Positions 29,601-37,530 of a stretch of 64,000 nt of DNA are shown piece by piece. A program made the position numbers and the translations under genes. The DNA comes from Ignavibacteria bacterium (GTDB lineage Bacteria; Bacteroidota; Ignavibacteria; Tepidaquicellales; OLB5), in NCBI GenBank assembly GCA_017303675.1, contig JAFLBX010000001.1:507970-571969 (forward strand), given 5' to 3'. Under the pieces are notes generated by a model, which saw only the letters and a list, made by a program, of their open reading frames with translations, was not told the origin of the DNA and made no database searches. Positions within the stretch are counted from its first letter, which is position 1, and each line of letters starts with the position of its first letter.

Positions 29601-29870
29601 TTTTCCTTTATCCTGGTAGTTTCCGCAGCCTGCTGCAGCAAATGCTGCTGAGGCACCCATAAGCGCAAGGAACTTCCTCCTTGTAACTGCAGACATATTG
29701 TTCACTTCGGGCTTTTGTAAAGCCTCGGGTGAAAATTCATTTTTTAATGCTTTATCAAACGAAGGGTCGTTATATAATTCCTTAAAGCTGCGCCAGTATC
29801 CGCTTTCTTTTGGCTGATCTTCTTCGGTGCTGTTTTTTACAGGTTTATTCAGTTCATCCATTTCTTTCAT
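26661..29870 (-). CDS. actB: Alternative complex III subunit ActB, molybdopterin-oxidoreductase-like and iron-sulfur fusion
   Basis: This periplasmic electron-transfer subunit has 1069 residues. A Tat motif lies unusually far in, at residues 63-82 (TRRKFLALMGASAAFAAAGC), after about 60 charged residues; annotation pipelines call this type TAT-variant-translocated. The B1 part, about 100-720, resembles molybdopterin oxidoreductases and keeps Cys113, Cys116, Cys120 and Cys148. Characterised ActB binds no molybdenum. The B2 part, from about 800, is ferredoxin-like with CTGCGACVTAC, CQHCDYAPCENVCP, CVGTRYCSNNCP and CTFCVQR...CQEACP groups, enough for four clusters. It starts 1 nt after the small Tat-signal gene. 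Confidence 0.95.
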   Translation of the reverse strand: MKEMDELNKPVKNSTEEDQPKESGYWRSFKELYNDPSFDKALKNEFSPEALQKPEVNNMSAVTRRKFLALMGASAAFAAAGCGNYQDKGKIVPYNQKPEEVTLGLPNYYASTCTGCTSACGILVKTREGRPIKVDGNPDHPVNKGKICTKGQASVMNLYNPERLREPMFNKAQTNWNDANKAIAAALSSASGSGKEIAIVSHTILSPTLKKLLDEFKLTFPSAKIYSYEVFNDSARVNAWQKSYGKRSIPVLQLDKAKVILALESDFLGNDRNMLEYTRMFTQNRDVMSKNEFNRLYAVEGAVTNTGMNADYRLRLRTDAIEEFVMCLLNELVGKKKLSGYAMDSRVTSVFSSNDIKQFAAKYKLDEKVVNHIVNDLAKFQGEAIVLGGDKLPESTHIVINLLNEALGNNKLYSAEAENTELMPLSTAAEMESLVQAMAGGRVGVVVHFDTNPVYNLSPEYKYEEAMKKVPVSVTLTEQVTETSEASNYVLPIHNPLESWNDFKTRTGFYSMQQPIIAPLYNTRQKEAILLSWKEPKDFSETIYRDYLTANWEKVIYPLMGAAAPFKKFWNSVLHDGVVFLNEKPELAGGAFAVDSFVSSPKMKASNDYAILLQSNNNVGDGRFASNGWLQELPNPITKIVWDNYAAISVQSASELGVDTNGTIDITIGSRKQTFPVFVQPGMADKTIEISLGYGRTAAGTIGTGVGVNANMLIAKNAPLNERFYNNAQVASAGGKYELISTQEHYPIDSDPLLKDIQFRRGIIRQGTVEEYKKNPKFLQESMHKMDLQPINDPPVYDREGFTGYKWGMAIDLNKCTGCGACVTACNVENNIPVVGKDQVKANREMMWMRIDRYYYGSPDAPSANFQPMLCQHCDYAPCENVCPVAATTHSEDGLNGMAYNRCVGTRYCSNNCPYKVRRFNYFDYRDRTGDGIQYAEPMDLMANPEVTVRSRGVMEKCTFCVQRIMKERQDAIQENRGVEGSNVKTACQEACPAYAIEFGNINDKESTIAKYRTHELGYSVLEEIKVLPNVTYMAKLRNIFEPLTTGDRKEHHSDDKKQDDVKKKEEHK

Positions 29871-29871
29871 A

Positions 29872-30096
29872 TTATCCTCTCACCTCGCCTTTCGGGCTTC
29901 TGCTCATATCTCTTTTTACTGCATAAGGATTCGGTTTAACCTTAATGCTGGCTTCCGCTTTCAGTTTTTTACCGAACAGTTTGAAGGGAAGCTTTGTTAT
30001 AGCTGCCGCGGCAACTGCGCCTGCGCCAAGATACACGAAAAAATTCCTGCGCTTTATTTTTGTATTATTTTTGTTACCGGAATTATTTGAATTCAT
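29872..30096 (-). CDS. Small Tat-signal-like protein between ActA and ActB
   Basis: This 74-residue protein has an N-terminal basic stretch with a twin arginine (KIKRRNFFVYLGAGAVAAAA) and a hydrophobic segment. A lysine-rich tail (KKLKAEASIKVKPNPYAVKRDMSR) ends GEVRG. It looks like a Tat signal or signal-anchor followed by about 40 exported residues. The stop lies one base before the actB start and the gene lies about 100 nt after actA, so it belongs to the operon. I do not recognise a named family; a small accessory subunit of alternative complex III is a reasonable inference. Confidence 0.7.
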   Translation of the reverse strand: MNSNNSGNKNNTKIKRRNFFVYLGAGAVAAAAITKLPFKLFGKKLKAEASIKVKPNPYAVKRDMSRSPKGEVRG

Positions 30097-30198
30097 CTTG
30101 TATATTTTCTATACTATAATATAGGATATTCTTTTATTTACTTTTTTCTGTTTGAAACCCGGAATCAACTCACAATATACTGCCGCCGGATAAATTTT

Positions 30199-30792
30199 TT
30201 ATCTGTGGCATGCCGAACAGTTATCCGGTCCTTTTTTCAGGTCTGGTAAGTTCGGGAATTTATCGTGTGCCGTTCTGTGGCAATCCAGGCAGGCACCCAT
30301 TGTAAATGAATTTACCTGGCCTGTGGATTTGAATTTGTTGTTTATCAGGGTATCCATGTTCTGCACTTCACCGTGGCAATCCTGGCAAATAATACCCTTA
30401 TTTACGTGAACACTATGGTTAAAGTACGCAAAATCAGGCACTCTGTGAATTCTTTTCCACGGTAGCGGCTTATTTTCGTTGTAATATTGAGTAAGTTTCT
30501 GGATCTCAGGCTGGTCTTTTCTGGCAATTGCATGGCAGCCCATACAGACATTCACAGAAGGAACGCTGGCAACCCTTGATTTTTCGACACCTACGTGGCA
30601 ATATTGGCAATCAATGCCCATATCACCGGCATGCAGTTTGTGTGAATATGCAATCGGCTGCTCGGGCTGGTACCCTATTCCCGTGCGCTCTGCGTAGGTT
30701 ATATAGTAGGTTAAGGCAAAAGAAGCGGCAGCTACAAATAAAATTATCGGCAACCGTACCTTGATGCCGTAGTCAAGTAGAAATTTTTTCAT
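30199..30792 (-). CDS. actA: Alternative complex III subunit ActA, pentahaem cytochrome c
   Basis: ActA is the multihaem cytochrome of alternative complex III. The 197-residue protein has one N-terminal helix (about 13-32) and exactly five CxxCH motifs: CQYCH (62), CMGCH (83), CQDCH (136), CLDCH (168) and CSACH (192). Additional histidines (YSHKLH, FNHSVHV) can serve as distal ligands. It is the first gene of the block and its promoter must lie in the 30793-31010 gap or just upstream. No clear promoter motif was found there. Confidence 0.95.
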   Translation of the reverse strand: MKKFLLDYGIKVRLPIILFVAAASFALTYYITYAERTGIGYQPEQPIAYSHKLHAGDMGIDCQYCHVGVEKSRVASVPSVNVCMGCHAIARKDQPEIQKLTQYYNENKPLPWKRIHRVPDFAYFNHSVHVNKGIICQDCHGEVQNMDTLINNKFKSTGQVNSFTMGACLDCHRTAHDKFPNLPDLKKGPDNCSACHR

Positions 30793-31010
30793 TCAGTTCT
30801 TTATAATACAGATGGCAAAATTATGAATTAATAATTAAAATTGCCATATAATTTTTTCCGCTATTAAATTTAATCTGTACTTTTTTGGCAATTTTAAGTT
30901 GTAAACGGGTATTTTTCAGGATATCAGGCATAAGAAATTATGACAATGATCTATATTAAGAGAAAAATTTTTACACTAAAAATCTGTATTAGTATCATCT
31001 TATATTGGTG

Positions 31011-32522
31011 TTATACAATCTTCTTTTCAAGCCACAATAAAATATTAAATGCGTCAAATGCATTTTCCTCGAACGGGTCGTTTTGTATAGCCTTCAGGTC
31101 ACGGTGCATCAGCTCTAACATCTCATTTATTTCCCGCTGAGATCTCACTCTGAATGCCTGCCTTATATAACCAAGTATTATCTTTTCATATTTATAGATC
31201 TTGTTCCTTTTTGTAAGGAAGTAATAAGCTCTTCTCAGTTCATGTTCTATTCTGTCCGGGTTCCCTGATTCATAAGCAACCACCAGATTCATTATTCTTG
31301 CGTAACACTGGTAATCCTGTGAAACATCAATGTTCGGTATCTGTATCAATCGATTTAGCCACCTTCCGGCATCAGTGTATGAGCCTTTTGTAAAACAAAA
31401 CCTGGCAATAACAAAGAACCATACGATCTTCTGCTGTGTACTTAATACTCTTTCATAATTTCTGAAATTCTCATCTGCATCAATAAGCATTTGTTCACCG
31501 CGCTCCGGTTTGTAGTTATCCGCGCTTGCCGAAAACACCGAAAGCCCCAGGTTGAATGATGCTTCAAGCCTGTCACGCTCAGTTGCCCACGGGAAGCGTG
31601 ACTGAAAATCTTCAAGCCTGGAATAAGCAGTTTCGTAAATATCCATCTTATGAGTTCTGACAGATGACGTTAAAACTGAATATTGAGAGATGATAAATTC
31701 GTGTAAAGTAGCCCTGTTATTTGTCACAGCCTTTTCTACTTCATCAGCATATTTTTTTGCATATCCCAATGAAGCCTCATTATCGCCTGACCATTCACTC
31801 AGAATTACATTAAAATTGTAAAATCTTTTCAGGGTTGTACCGCTCAGCATCTTGCTTTCATCGCTCATAAGCGGGTTGCTGAATATATCATCCCTTTCTT
31901 TCACTCCTGCCTCATCCCTGGTCTTTGATGTAGGATATTTCTGCAGCAAAAGTGTGATCCTGCTTCCAAGGTCATTCATATCAGCCAGGTTTTTTAGCCT
32001 TTCCAGGTTTTGGGTCTGTTCATTATGAACCCTATCTACCACCCTGCTGTATCCTTCTGCATCAAGCATATACCTCGCCAGGGTACGCTCACGGTTAACT
32101 ATACTGTTTAACTCCATGAACAGTTCATTTTCACGGGCGATCTTTTTTGCTCTCTTCAAAACCCCTTCAGCCTGTTTTAGCAGTGACATTGAAAACAGGA
32201 TCTCATATTGCTCAAGCAGGCTTTTAACTTTGTTTTCATTACTGTTTTCGCGGCGGTATTCGGTCAAACTCTTAAGTACCAGGTTATAAAGATTATTTTT
32301 AGTGACCGGAAAGTGACGTAAAGTTGATTTATCAACTGAAAGCTTAAATTCGTTTTCGTTGTAAAGATCATTGTGAATTGTATAATCAACATATCTCTCA
32401 AATAATCTCAACACAGCGCCGTTCCTTCCGGCAGAGTGCAGCCTGAAATATCTCCTGAAAAAAGACCTTTCCTTCCTTGTCATAACCCTGATAATATCAA
32501 ATATCTCGTTTGAAACTGGCAT
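31011..32522 (-). CDS. Helical-repeat cytosolic protein, distant member of a four-copy family (copy 1)
   Basis: This 503-residue protein has no signal peptide or membrane helix and is rich in Leu, Glu, Arg and Tyr in helix pairs, as in TPR-like folds. The start (NEIFDIIRVMTRKERSFFRRYFRLH) and the LRHFPVTKNNLYNLVLKSL segment at about residue 70 parallel the opening L..L..(S)..E...F..F..SP(Y/F)F and (L/F)(Y/F)PGK.YN...L...LS of the three other copies (35.6, 41.8 and 58.4 kb). Similarity is too weak to be sure of homology. It is divergent from a gene for a T9SS-tailed propeller protein, as are two of the other copies. Function unknown. Confidence 0.65.
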   Translation of the reverse strand: MPVSNEIFDIIRVMTRKERSFFRRYFRLHSAGRNGAVLRLFERYVDYTIHNDLYNENEFKLSVDKSTLRHFPVTKNNLYNLVLKSLTEYRRENSNENKVKSLLEQYEILFSMSLLKQAEGVLKRAKKIARENELFMELNSIVNRERTLARYMLDAEGYSRVVDRVHNEQTQNLERLKNLADMNDLGSRITLLLQKYPTSKTRDEAGVKERDDIFSNPLMSDESKMLSGTTLKRFYNFNVILSEWSGDNEASLGYAKKYADEVEKAVTNNRATLHEFIISQYSVLTSSVRTHKMDIYETAYSRLEDFQSRFPWATERDRLEASFNLGLSVFSASADNYKPERGEQMLIDADENFRNYERVLSTQQKIVWFFVIARFCFTKGSYTDAGRWLNRLIQIPNIDVSQDYQCYARIMNLVVAYESGNPDRIEHELRRAYYFLTKRNKIYKYEKIILGYIRQAFRVRSQREINEMLELMHRDLKAIQNDPFEENAFDAFNILLWLEKKIV

Positions 32523-32869
32523 TTCGGCTTAATCCTGAGCTTATTTTATTTTCGAATTTGTTTTGTTTTTGTTAATTCTCGGTAAATTTAATGATTTTTT
32601 TAGATTAATCCACTTCATTAATTGTTTTGTTCTGCCTAATACCAAATTATATCTTCGCATCAGTATCAAACATGATGTCCCGGATCAGTTTTAATCCCAC
32701 CGGGGAAAACGTTCTCCACACTGAGACACATTATAAGGGCTGAAAAGAGGTAAGTTCATCCGGAGAACTTGTCTTGTGGTCCGGCCGCGAAAAAATTTAT
32801 GAATCAATATACCCGTTAAGCTTAGATCACGGGGTAAATAAAAAACCAAAAGTTTCAGAAAGGCAAAAA
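32523..32869. promoter_or_regulatory. Divergent intergenic region with promoter-like site and long leader
   Basis: This 347-nt gap separates copy 1 of the helical family from the propeller gene. TATATCTTCGCATCA at 32648-32662 is identical to the sequence upstream of the gene at 37255 and looks like a TAnnTTTG-type -7 region. If it is active, the propeller mRNA has a leader of about 200 nt. Within that leader GTTCTCC (32714-32720) and GGAGAAC (32762-32768) can pair. The frame of the propeller gene stays open back to a TTG at 32774, but without a plausible signal peptide start. Confidence 0.45.
32648..32662 (+). promoter_or_regulatory. TATATCTTCGCATCA, promoter-like motif (copy a)
   Basis: This 15-mer occurs identically at 37205-37219. 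TTTTGTTC lies about 20 nt upstream, as a possible -33 region. Confidence 0.4.
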
Positions 32870-34135
32870 ATGAAAACAATTTCAAAGTTAATAATATTCA
32901 TATTTACATTTTTACTGTTTCAGAACCTTGCATCTTCTCAGTGGGTACAGGTTACCTCAGGAACATCAAATTTCCTAACTTCAATATCAACAATTTCTAC
33001 CACAATAAACTATGCTGCCGGATTTACTGGCACCTTTTTAAGATCAACCAACAGTGGGCAGACGTGGACAACTCAAACCAGCCCTTCTGCTTCAAATATT
33101 CAGGCTATTTCTTTTCCGCCTACGGGTAACGCAACAACAGGCTGGGTTGCAACCACCACTGGTATCTACAAAACCACAAATAGCGGTACAAACTGGGTGC
33201 AGCAGATAGCATCAGGATCTTTTACAGATATACTTTTTCCGTCTGTAACAACAGGTTTTGCGCTTAGGACAACCAACTCAATTCTAATTACCACTAACGG
33301 TGGAACGAACTTCACTTCGGTAAATTTTACACCTAATAGCTTAGTCAGCGGAAACAAGATAATTCCGTTATCGGCGCAGAACTTCCTGATACTTGGCGTT
33401 GACAATACAAATGATACCTCTTTCATTTTCAAAACTACTAACCAGGGCGCAAACTGGACTCAGCATGGAAAAGTTACAGGTGTATTCTTCAATATTGCAT
33501 TCATAAATCAAAGTACCGGTATAATTTGCGGAGACTTAGGCGCAGCAATGCGAACAACAAACGGAGGTGTAAACTGGACAAGTGTTACGACCGGAACTAC
33601 TAATGATCTGATTGGAATTCAAACCGTTTCATCAAACATTCTTTATATGGTAGGCTCATCAGGTACAATTAAAAAATCTACAAATGCCGGGATAAACTGG
33701 CTAACACAAACGTGCCCGGTTACTGCAAATCTCAGAAGTATTGATATGTTCTCAACTGATGATTTTGGTTTAATAGCAGGAGCCTCTGGAACAATTCTGA
33801 AAACTACTAATGGCGGGACATTCACAGCGGTAATACAGAATGGAAATGAAATTCCGGAAAACTATTCTTTAAACCAAAATTATCCCAACCCATTTAATCC
33901 AATAACAAAAATCAGATTCTCAATTCATAATACAGGACTAAATAACAAGTCAAATGTCCGTTTGGCAGTATTTGATATCCTTGGCAACGAAGTTGCTTTA
34001 TTGGTAAACGAGAATTTAACTGCCGGGAATTATTCAGTAGATTTCGATGCATCATCACTGCCTACCGGCACATATTTCTACAGGCTGCAGGCAGGTGAAT
34101 TTACCGAAACAAAAAAATTAGTCTTAATTAAATAA
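32870..34135 (+). CDS. Secreted YCF48/BNR-type propeller with type IX sorting tail
   Basis: With the start at the ATG at 32870 (AGAAAGG upstream) the protein is 421 residues with a clear signal peptide (KTISKLIIFIFTFLLFQNLASSQ). The body is built of about 45-residue repeats, each with an (R/K)(S/T)TN(S/G)G.(T/N)W core, for example LRSTNSGQTW, YKTTNSGTNW, FKTTNQGANW, MRTTNGGVNW, KKSTNAGINW and LKTTNGG. These are YCF48/BNR-like propeller blades. The end, from about 340, is a type A T9SS sorting domain (YPNPFNPITKIRFS ... GTYFYRLQ ... ETKKLVLIK). The product should be exported and fixed at the surface. It is divergent from a helical-family gene. Confidence 0.88.
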   Translation: MKTISKLIIFIFTFLLFQNLASSQWVQVTSGTSNFLTSISTISTTINYAAGFTGTFLRSTNSGQTWTTQTSPSASNIQAISFPPTGNATTGWVATTTGIYKTTNSGTNWVQQIASGSFTDILFPSVTTGFALRTTNSILITTNGGTNFTSVNFTPNSLVSGNKIIPLSAQNFLILGVDNTNDTSFIFKTTNQGANWTQHGKVTGVFFNIAFINQSTGIICGDLGAAMRTTNGGVNWTSVTTGTTNDLIGIQTVSSNILYMVGSSGTIKKSTNAGINWLTQTCPVTANLRSIDMFSTDDFGLIAGASGTILKTTNGGTFTAVIQNGNEIPENYSLNQNYPNPFNPITKIRFSIHNTGLNNKSNVRLAVFDILGNEVALLVNENLTAGNYSVDFDASSLPTGTYFYRLQAGEFTETKKLVLIK

Positions 34136-34217
34136 TTAAATTCTCATCGGATGACCTAAGACCTCACCGCCTAATCAGTTCATCTATTAAATAAAATTAA
34201 CAGGAAAGGAAATAAAA

Positions 34218-35384
34218 TTGGATACCACAAAAATAAAAAACAAAAATATTGGGAATTTCAAAGCTTCAGTTAAATCCGGTATAACCGTTGATAAGAATAA
34301 GCTGAACGGAAAATTCATGGATAGACTGAACGATATGCTTCACAAATCATCAGCTGCCGATAAACTTAAAGCGGTTGAAAAGATCGCCGGAAATACTGTG
34401 AAGCTTGGCTTTGAAAAAGCCGTGGCACATTTTGAAAATCCCGCATTATACCCGCTTCCGCAGGGTGAAAAAAACCTGGAATCCGCGGTGTTTGACCTGC
34501 TTAGCGTTCTGCCTAAGAAAAAGAGGAATAAATTAATTGATAAAGTAAATGAATTGCTCAAGGCTCCCGCAGAAAAAAGAACGCAGGTTTATGGTGATAT
34601 TGTTAATGTTGATTTTCGCTCAGCAGTATCAATTGCAGAGCAGGTCAAAAATAAACCTGAACTGAAAAAATACAGTTTCACTGAAAAAGAAATTGAAGAA
34701 TTCAATTCTGCGTTTAAAACCCTAATCGCTAATTCTAATTTACCGCAGCCACAGCAGGCGGCTTCTGCCGGCACGCTTGGTTTTTTTGTTGACAGCATGA
34801 CATGTTTGAACCCCGATGATGCATTTAAAGATGAAGTTAGTTTAGGGGGATTTCTGATAGATAGTGTTGGCAATACTATTGATCTTGCCCCAAGATTCAT
34901 CGGTAAGTTCAGGAAAAATGAAACTGTCAGCCTTGGAGCAAATAATAAGTTGTTTACTGTTACCATAGATCCGGCTTTACAGCAGCAGACATTTTCTGCT
35001 AACTTATTTATCATAGAAGGTGATCTGGTAAGCAACCTGGATGCACTGGATAAATTTCTTGTTGTTATGGGAATAATTGCTTTGACCCTGGGTCTGGTTG
35101 CTTTTGGTATTGTAATAGCCGGTTCTTTAGGTGCTGCTGTTACGTTTACTCAATTCTTCATAGCATTCTTTGCGGCCACAGGGCTTGGTCTCATTAATTT
35201 AAATATTCTGCCGCTATTGGGAGATGATATATCAAATATTACAGCTGATAACCTGTTTTTTGAAGGAAGAATTGAAATTGGGCAGGAATTTACCAGAACA
35301 ATTGAAATAGGAAAAGGATTCGATTTCAACAGCACATTTGATGGTAAATATACGGCGGCAGCAAGATGGGTTGGCGAAAACTAA
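34218..35384 (+). CDS. Orphan protein with helical N-terminus, beta-rich middle and hydrophobic hairpin
   Basis: Translation starts at a TTG preceded by AGGAAAGGA. There is no signal peptide. Residues 1-185 are mostly helical and Lys-rich (KLIDKVNELLKAPAEKRTQV). From about 190 a beta-rich part contains TCLNPDDAFKDEVSLGGFLID and FIGKFRKNETVSLG, which recalls a domain seen with other small secreted or toxin-like proteins. I know this only by pattern. A long hydrophobic stretch at about 280-330 could form two membrane helices, and about 55 residues follow (GRIEIGQEFTRTIEIG). Function unknown; a membrane-inserting effector or a channel-like protein is conceivable. Confidence 0.6.
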   Translation: MDTTKIKNKNIGNFKASVKSGITVDKNKLNGKFMDRLNDMLHKSSAADKLKAVEKIAGNTVKLGFEKAVAHFENPALYPLPQGEKNLESAVFDLLSVLPKKKRNKLIDKVNELLKAPAEKRTQVYGDIVNVDFRSAVSIAEQVKNKPELKKYSFTEKEIEEFNSAFKTLIANSNLPQPQQAASAGTLGFFVDSMTCLNPDDAFKDEVSLGGFLIDSVGNTIDLAPRFIGKFRKNETVSLGANNKLFTVTIDPALQQQTFSANLFIIEGDLVSNLDALDKFLVVMGIIALTLGLVAFGIVIAGSLGAAVTFTQFFIAFFAATGLGLINLNILPLLGDDISNITADNLFFEGRIEIGQEFTRTIEIGKGFDFNSTFDGKYTAAARWVGEN

Positions 35385-35421
35385 ACATTTTACCTAACAA
35401 TTATTAGGTTTACAGAAATAA

Positions 35422-35445
35422 AAAAAGGGCATAAATGCCCTTTTT
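35422..35445 (+). terminator. Intrinsic terminator after the orphan hydrophobic-hairpin gene
   Basis: AAAAAGGGCAT (35422-35432) pairs perfectly with ATGCCCTTTTT (35435-35445). It is symmetrical and could serve both strands, lying 37 nt after the stop and 165 nt beyond the end of the convergent helical-family gene. Confidence 0.85.
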
Positions 35446-35610
35446 CTGTATTATAATGCCACAACTGAATGATCATGACATATCAAATAGTGTTTACGGA
35501 GGTAATTTGTAAATCAGCTATTTCAAGGTTAAACTATACTTACTGCACCATAAGTTCCCACATTTTTAAATTAAATTACGGTATAATTTGTAATTAAATG
35601 TAACAGCAGG

Positions 35611-37089
35611 TCATCTGTATTTAATTTTCCTTTGTGAATCATTTAATCTTTCTTCAATCCAAACTTTATCCGCATAAATCATTTCTTTTTTAAGCAGTTT
35701 TTGTACTTCATAATCGCTGTCCTTTTGTTCCGGCTCAACCATCCGGCCTACACAATTTATAAAATTGGTGTATGATTCATGTAACCTTTGCGGTATCAGC
35801 TCTTTTCTTTGAAGAAATTTTCTCATAGCCTCAATTGTTGATAGTACTCCTTCGGGTTCTGACCGTTCCCAATAGATCTTTATCAGCATATCCTTTGCCA
35901 TCAGGTAATATGAATAATTCGGGTAATCAACGTTTACCAGATACTTCATCGCTTCGCTGTAATCTTTTTTGGTAAAATAAAGATTGGCCATTGCAAGGTT
36001 ATGCGTTTCATCCCTGAATGCCGGGGGAATATATTCCTTTCTCCTTTTTACAAAGCTTTCTATCCATTCATACTCACCCGCCCTTGATGCGTTGGTAACT
36101 GCGTTTATATAAAAGATGTGGAACGCAAAGAACTTCCATATTGGGATATCTTCACGGTCTATTGTTTTTATTATATCATACAGCTCGCCATTGCCCTTCA
36201 CAAAGCCCCTGTTAAGCCTGTAAATACTGTGGTTATATAAATATACATAGAATTTTTCAAGTTCCTGTCTCACAAACCTGCTTTTGTTTTTATCTATGTA
36301 TGATCTCAGTTTTTCGTAATGTTTGTTTTCTGCCGGCTCAAGCAGCATTTTAACGGATAAATAATCTGCGTAAATTGAAATATGATCACTTTCGATCTCC
36401 TGCTTGTTTTTTTCTATGTACTTTACAATTTCATCAAATCCCCACATATCAAACTGTATGCTTTTATTGTAATGAAGCTTAAGGTTCAGAATATCATAAT
36501 AAAAAAGCAGCTTAAGTGAAAGATAATAATGGTCAAGCCGTTTTGAAAGTTCGCTGATCTGCTCTTCAGGTGAATGCAGCCCTGAACCTGAATAGCTGAA
36601 AGCTAACCTGCCGGTTTGCAGACTGTTGTAATAATAATTGTTATCTTTTTCCTGAGCGAATTCATAAAATTTCTCAAGCTCATTAAGTGCCTGCCCTGCC
36701 GGACGCTGAATATTCCTTTTTATTAATGAGCTCAGTAATAAATTTTTTGTTTTTGCAGGCTCGCTTTTTGCTTCAACATCAATTAAAAATTCACCGGTCA
36801 ACTTTGTAAAATCAGATAACTGCTTTCTGAGAAGTACATCATTGTATCTTTTTCCCGGATAAAGCTCATTGTAAATTGCTTTGCGAGTAAGAGAACCTGT
36901 CCTGTTATTTACTCTGTATTTTTTAAAAATATTATACAGCTGTTGCATTGTTCTGCTTTTATTGAAATAGGGCGAGCTTAAAAATAAACCAAATTTTTTA
37001 TACTCTTCATTCGAAATTCCTTCCAGCATATCAGAAAGCTTTGAATTTTTCAGTGTTTTTTCTTCGTTTTTTCTCATATTACTCTTCAC
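35611..37089 (-). CDS. Helical-repeat cytosolic protein, SPYFNK family (copy 2)
   Basis: This 492-residue protein has no signal or membrane segment. The family start is ISNEEYKKFGLFLSSPYFNK at about residue 25, then ELYPGKRYNDVLLRKQLSDF at about 82. The rest is a series of helix pairs rich in Tyr, Leu and Lys, like TPR-type repeats (for example AMANLYFTKKDYSEAMKYL). The C-terminus KVWIEERLNDS matches the W(L/I).E end of copies 3 and 4. The family is of unknown function. The start could be Met1 or Met5. The gene is divergent from the small gene at 37255 rather than from a propeller gene. Confidence 0.7.
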   Translation of the reverse strand: MKSNMRKNEEKTLKNSKLSDMLEGISNEEYKKFGLFLSSPYFNKSRTMQQLYNIFKKYRVNNRTGSLTRKAIYNELYPGKRYNDVLLRKQLSDFTKLTGEFLIDVEAKSEPAKTKNLLLSSLIKRNIQRPAGQALNELEKFYEFAQEKDNNYYYNSLQTGRLAFSYSGSGLHSPEEQISELSKRLDHYYLSLKLLFYYDILNLKLHYNKSIQFDMWGFDEIVKYIEKNKQEIESDHISIYADYLSVKMLLEPAENKHYEKLRSYIDKNKSRFVRQELEKFYVYLYNHSIYRLNRGFVKGNGELYDIIKTIDREDIPIWKFFAFHIFYINAVTNASRAGEYEWIESFVKRRKEYIPPAFRDETHNLAMANLYFTKKDYSEAMKYLVNVDYPNYSYYLMAKDMLIKIYWERSEPEGVLSTIEAMRKFLQRKELIPQRLHESYTNFINCVGRMVEPEQKDSDYEVQKLLKKEMIYADKVWIEERLNDSQRKIKYR

Positions 37090-37204
37090 TAATATACTAA
37101 AAATATTAAGAATTTACTCAAAAATCAACAAAATATCTGCAATTCTACAAAATTTAATCTTCACTATATTTATAATTTGTCCCTTTGCATTTTTGTTCTT
37201 CCGG

Positions 37205-37219
37205 TATATCTTCGCATCA
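37205..37219 (+). promoter_or_regulatory. TATATCTTCGCATCA, promoter-like motif (copy b)
   Basis: The 15-mer lies 35 nt before the ATG at 37255 and CCTTTGC lies about 20 nt upstream of it. This spacing fits a Bacteroidota-type promoter. It is identical to 32648-32662. Confidence 0.5.
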
Positions 37220-37254
37220 ATAAAAATTAATTGTAAACAATAAGGAGAAATTCA

Positions 37255-37524
37255 ATGGTATACATTTTAGTTTGGCACAAAATCGCTGACTGGGATAAAT
37301 GGAAACCCGTTTTCGATAAAGATGAAGAAGAAAGAAAATCTTACGGTGTTAACCTGAGGAAATTATTCCGTTCAGTAAATGATCAGAACGAAATATTCTG
37401 CTTGTTTGATGCACCGGATGAAAATGCTGCCAATGCATGTATAAACCGCCCGCATCTTAAAGATCTAATGCAAAGCGCAGGTGTTATTACAGAACCTGTT
37501 TTTAAAATTCTTAATATTTCTTAA
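37255..37524 (+). CDS. Small alpha/beta protein, possibly dimeric ferredoxin-like barrel
   Basis: This 89-residue protein has a good ribosome binding site (AAGGAGA, 7 nt before the ATG). The pattern YILVWHKIADWDKWKPVFD, a helix, then EIFCLFDAPDENAANAC and VFKILNI suggests a beta-alpha-beta fold of the dimeric alpha/beta barrel kind (antibiotic-monooxygenase or DUF1330-like superfamily). No catalytic motif can be named. It is the first gene of a four-gene run that includes a cupin and two SnoaL-like proteins. Confidence 0.65.
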   Translation: MVYILVWHKIADWDKWKPVFDKDEEERKSYGVNLRKLFRSVNDQNEIFCLFDAPDENAANACINRPHLKDLMQSAGVITEPVFKILNIS

Positions 37525-37530
37525 TAAAGT

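Noticed and set aside
26661-29870. A true molybdenum enzyme
   Set aside because: The molybdopterin-oxidoreductase-like part lies in an alternative complex III operon next to NrfD-type subunits. Known ActB proteins bind no molybdenum, so the enzyme call was not made.
30793-31010. A gene or promoter in the gap before actA
   Set aside because: Only short chance frames are seen and no promoter motif stands out, so nothing was called there although the actA promoter must be near.
34589-35035. A minus-strand frame of 148 residues
   Set aside because: It is antisense to the gene at 34218, which has a good ribosome binding site and a terminator.
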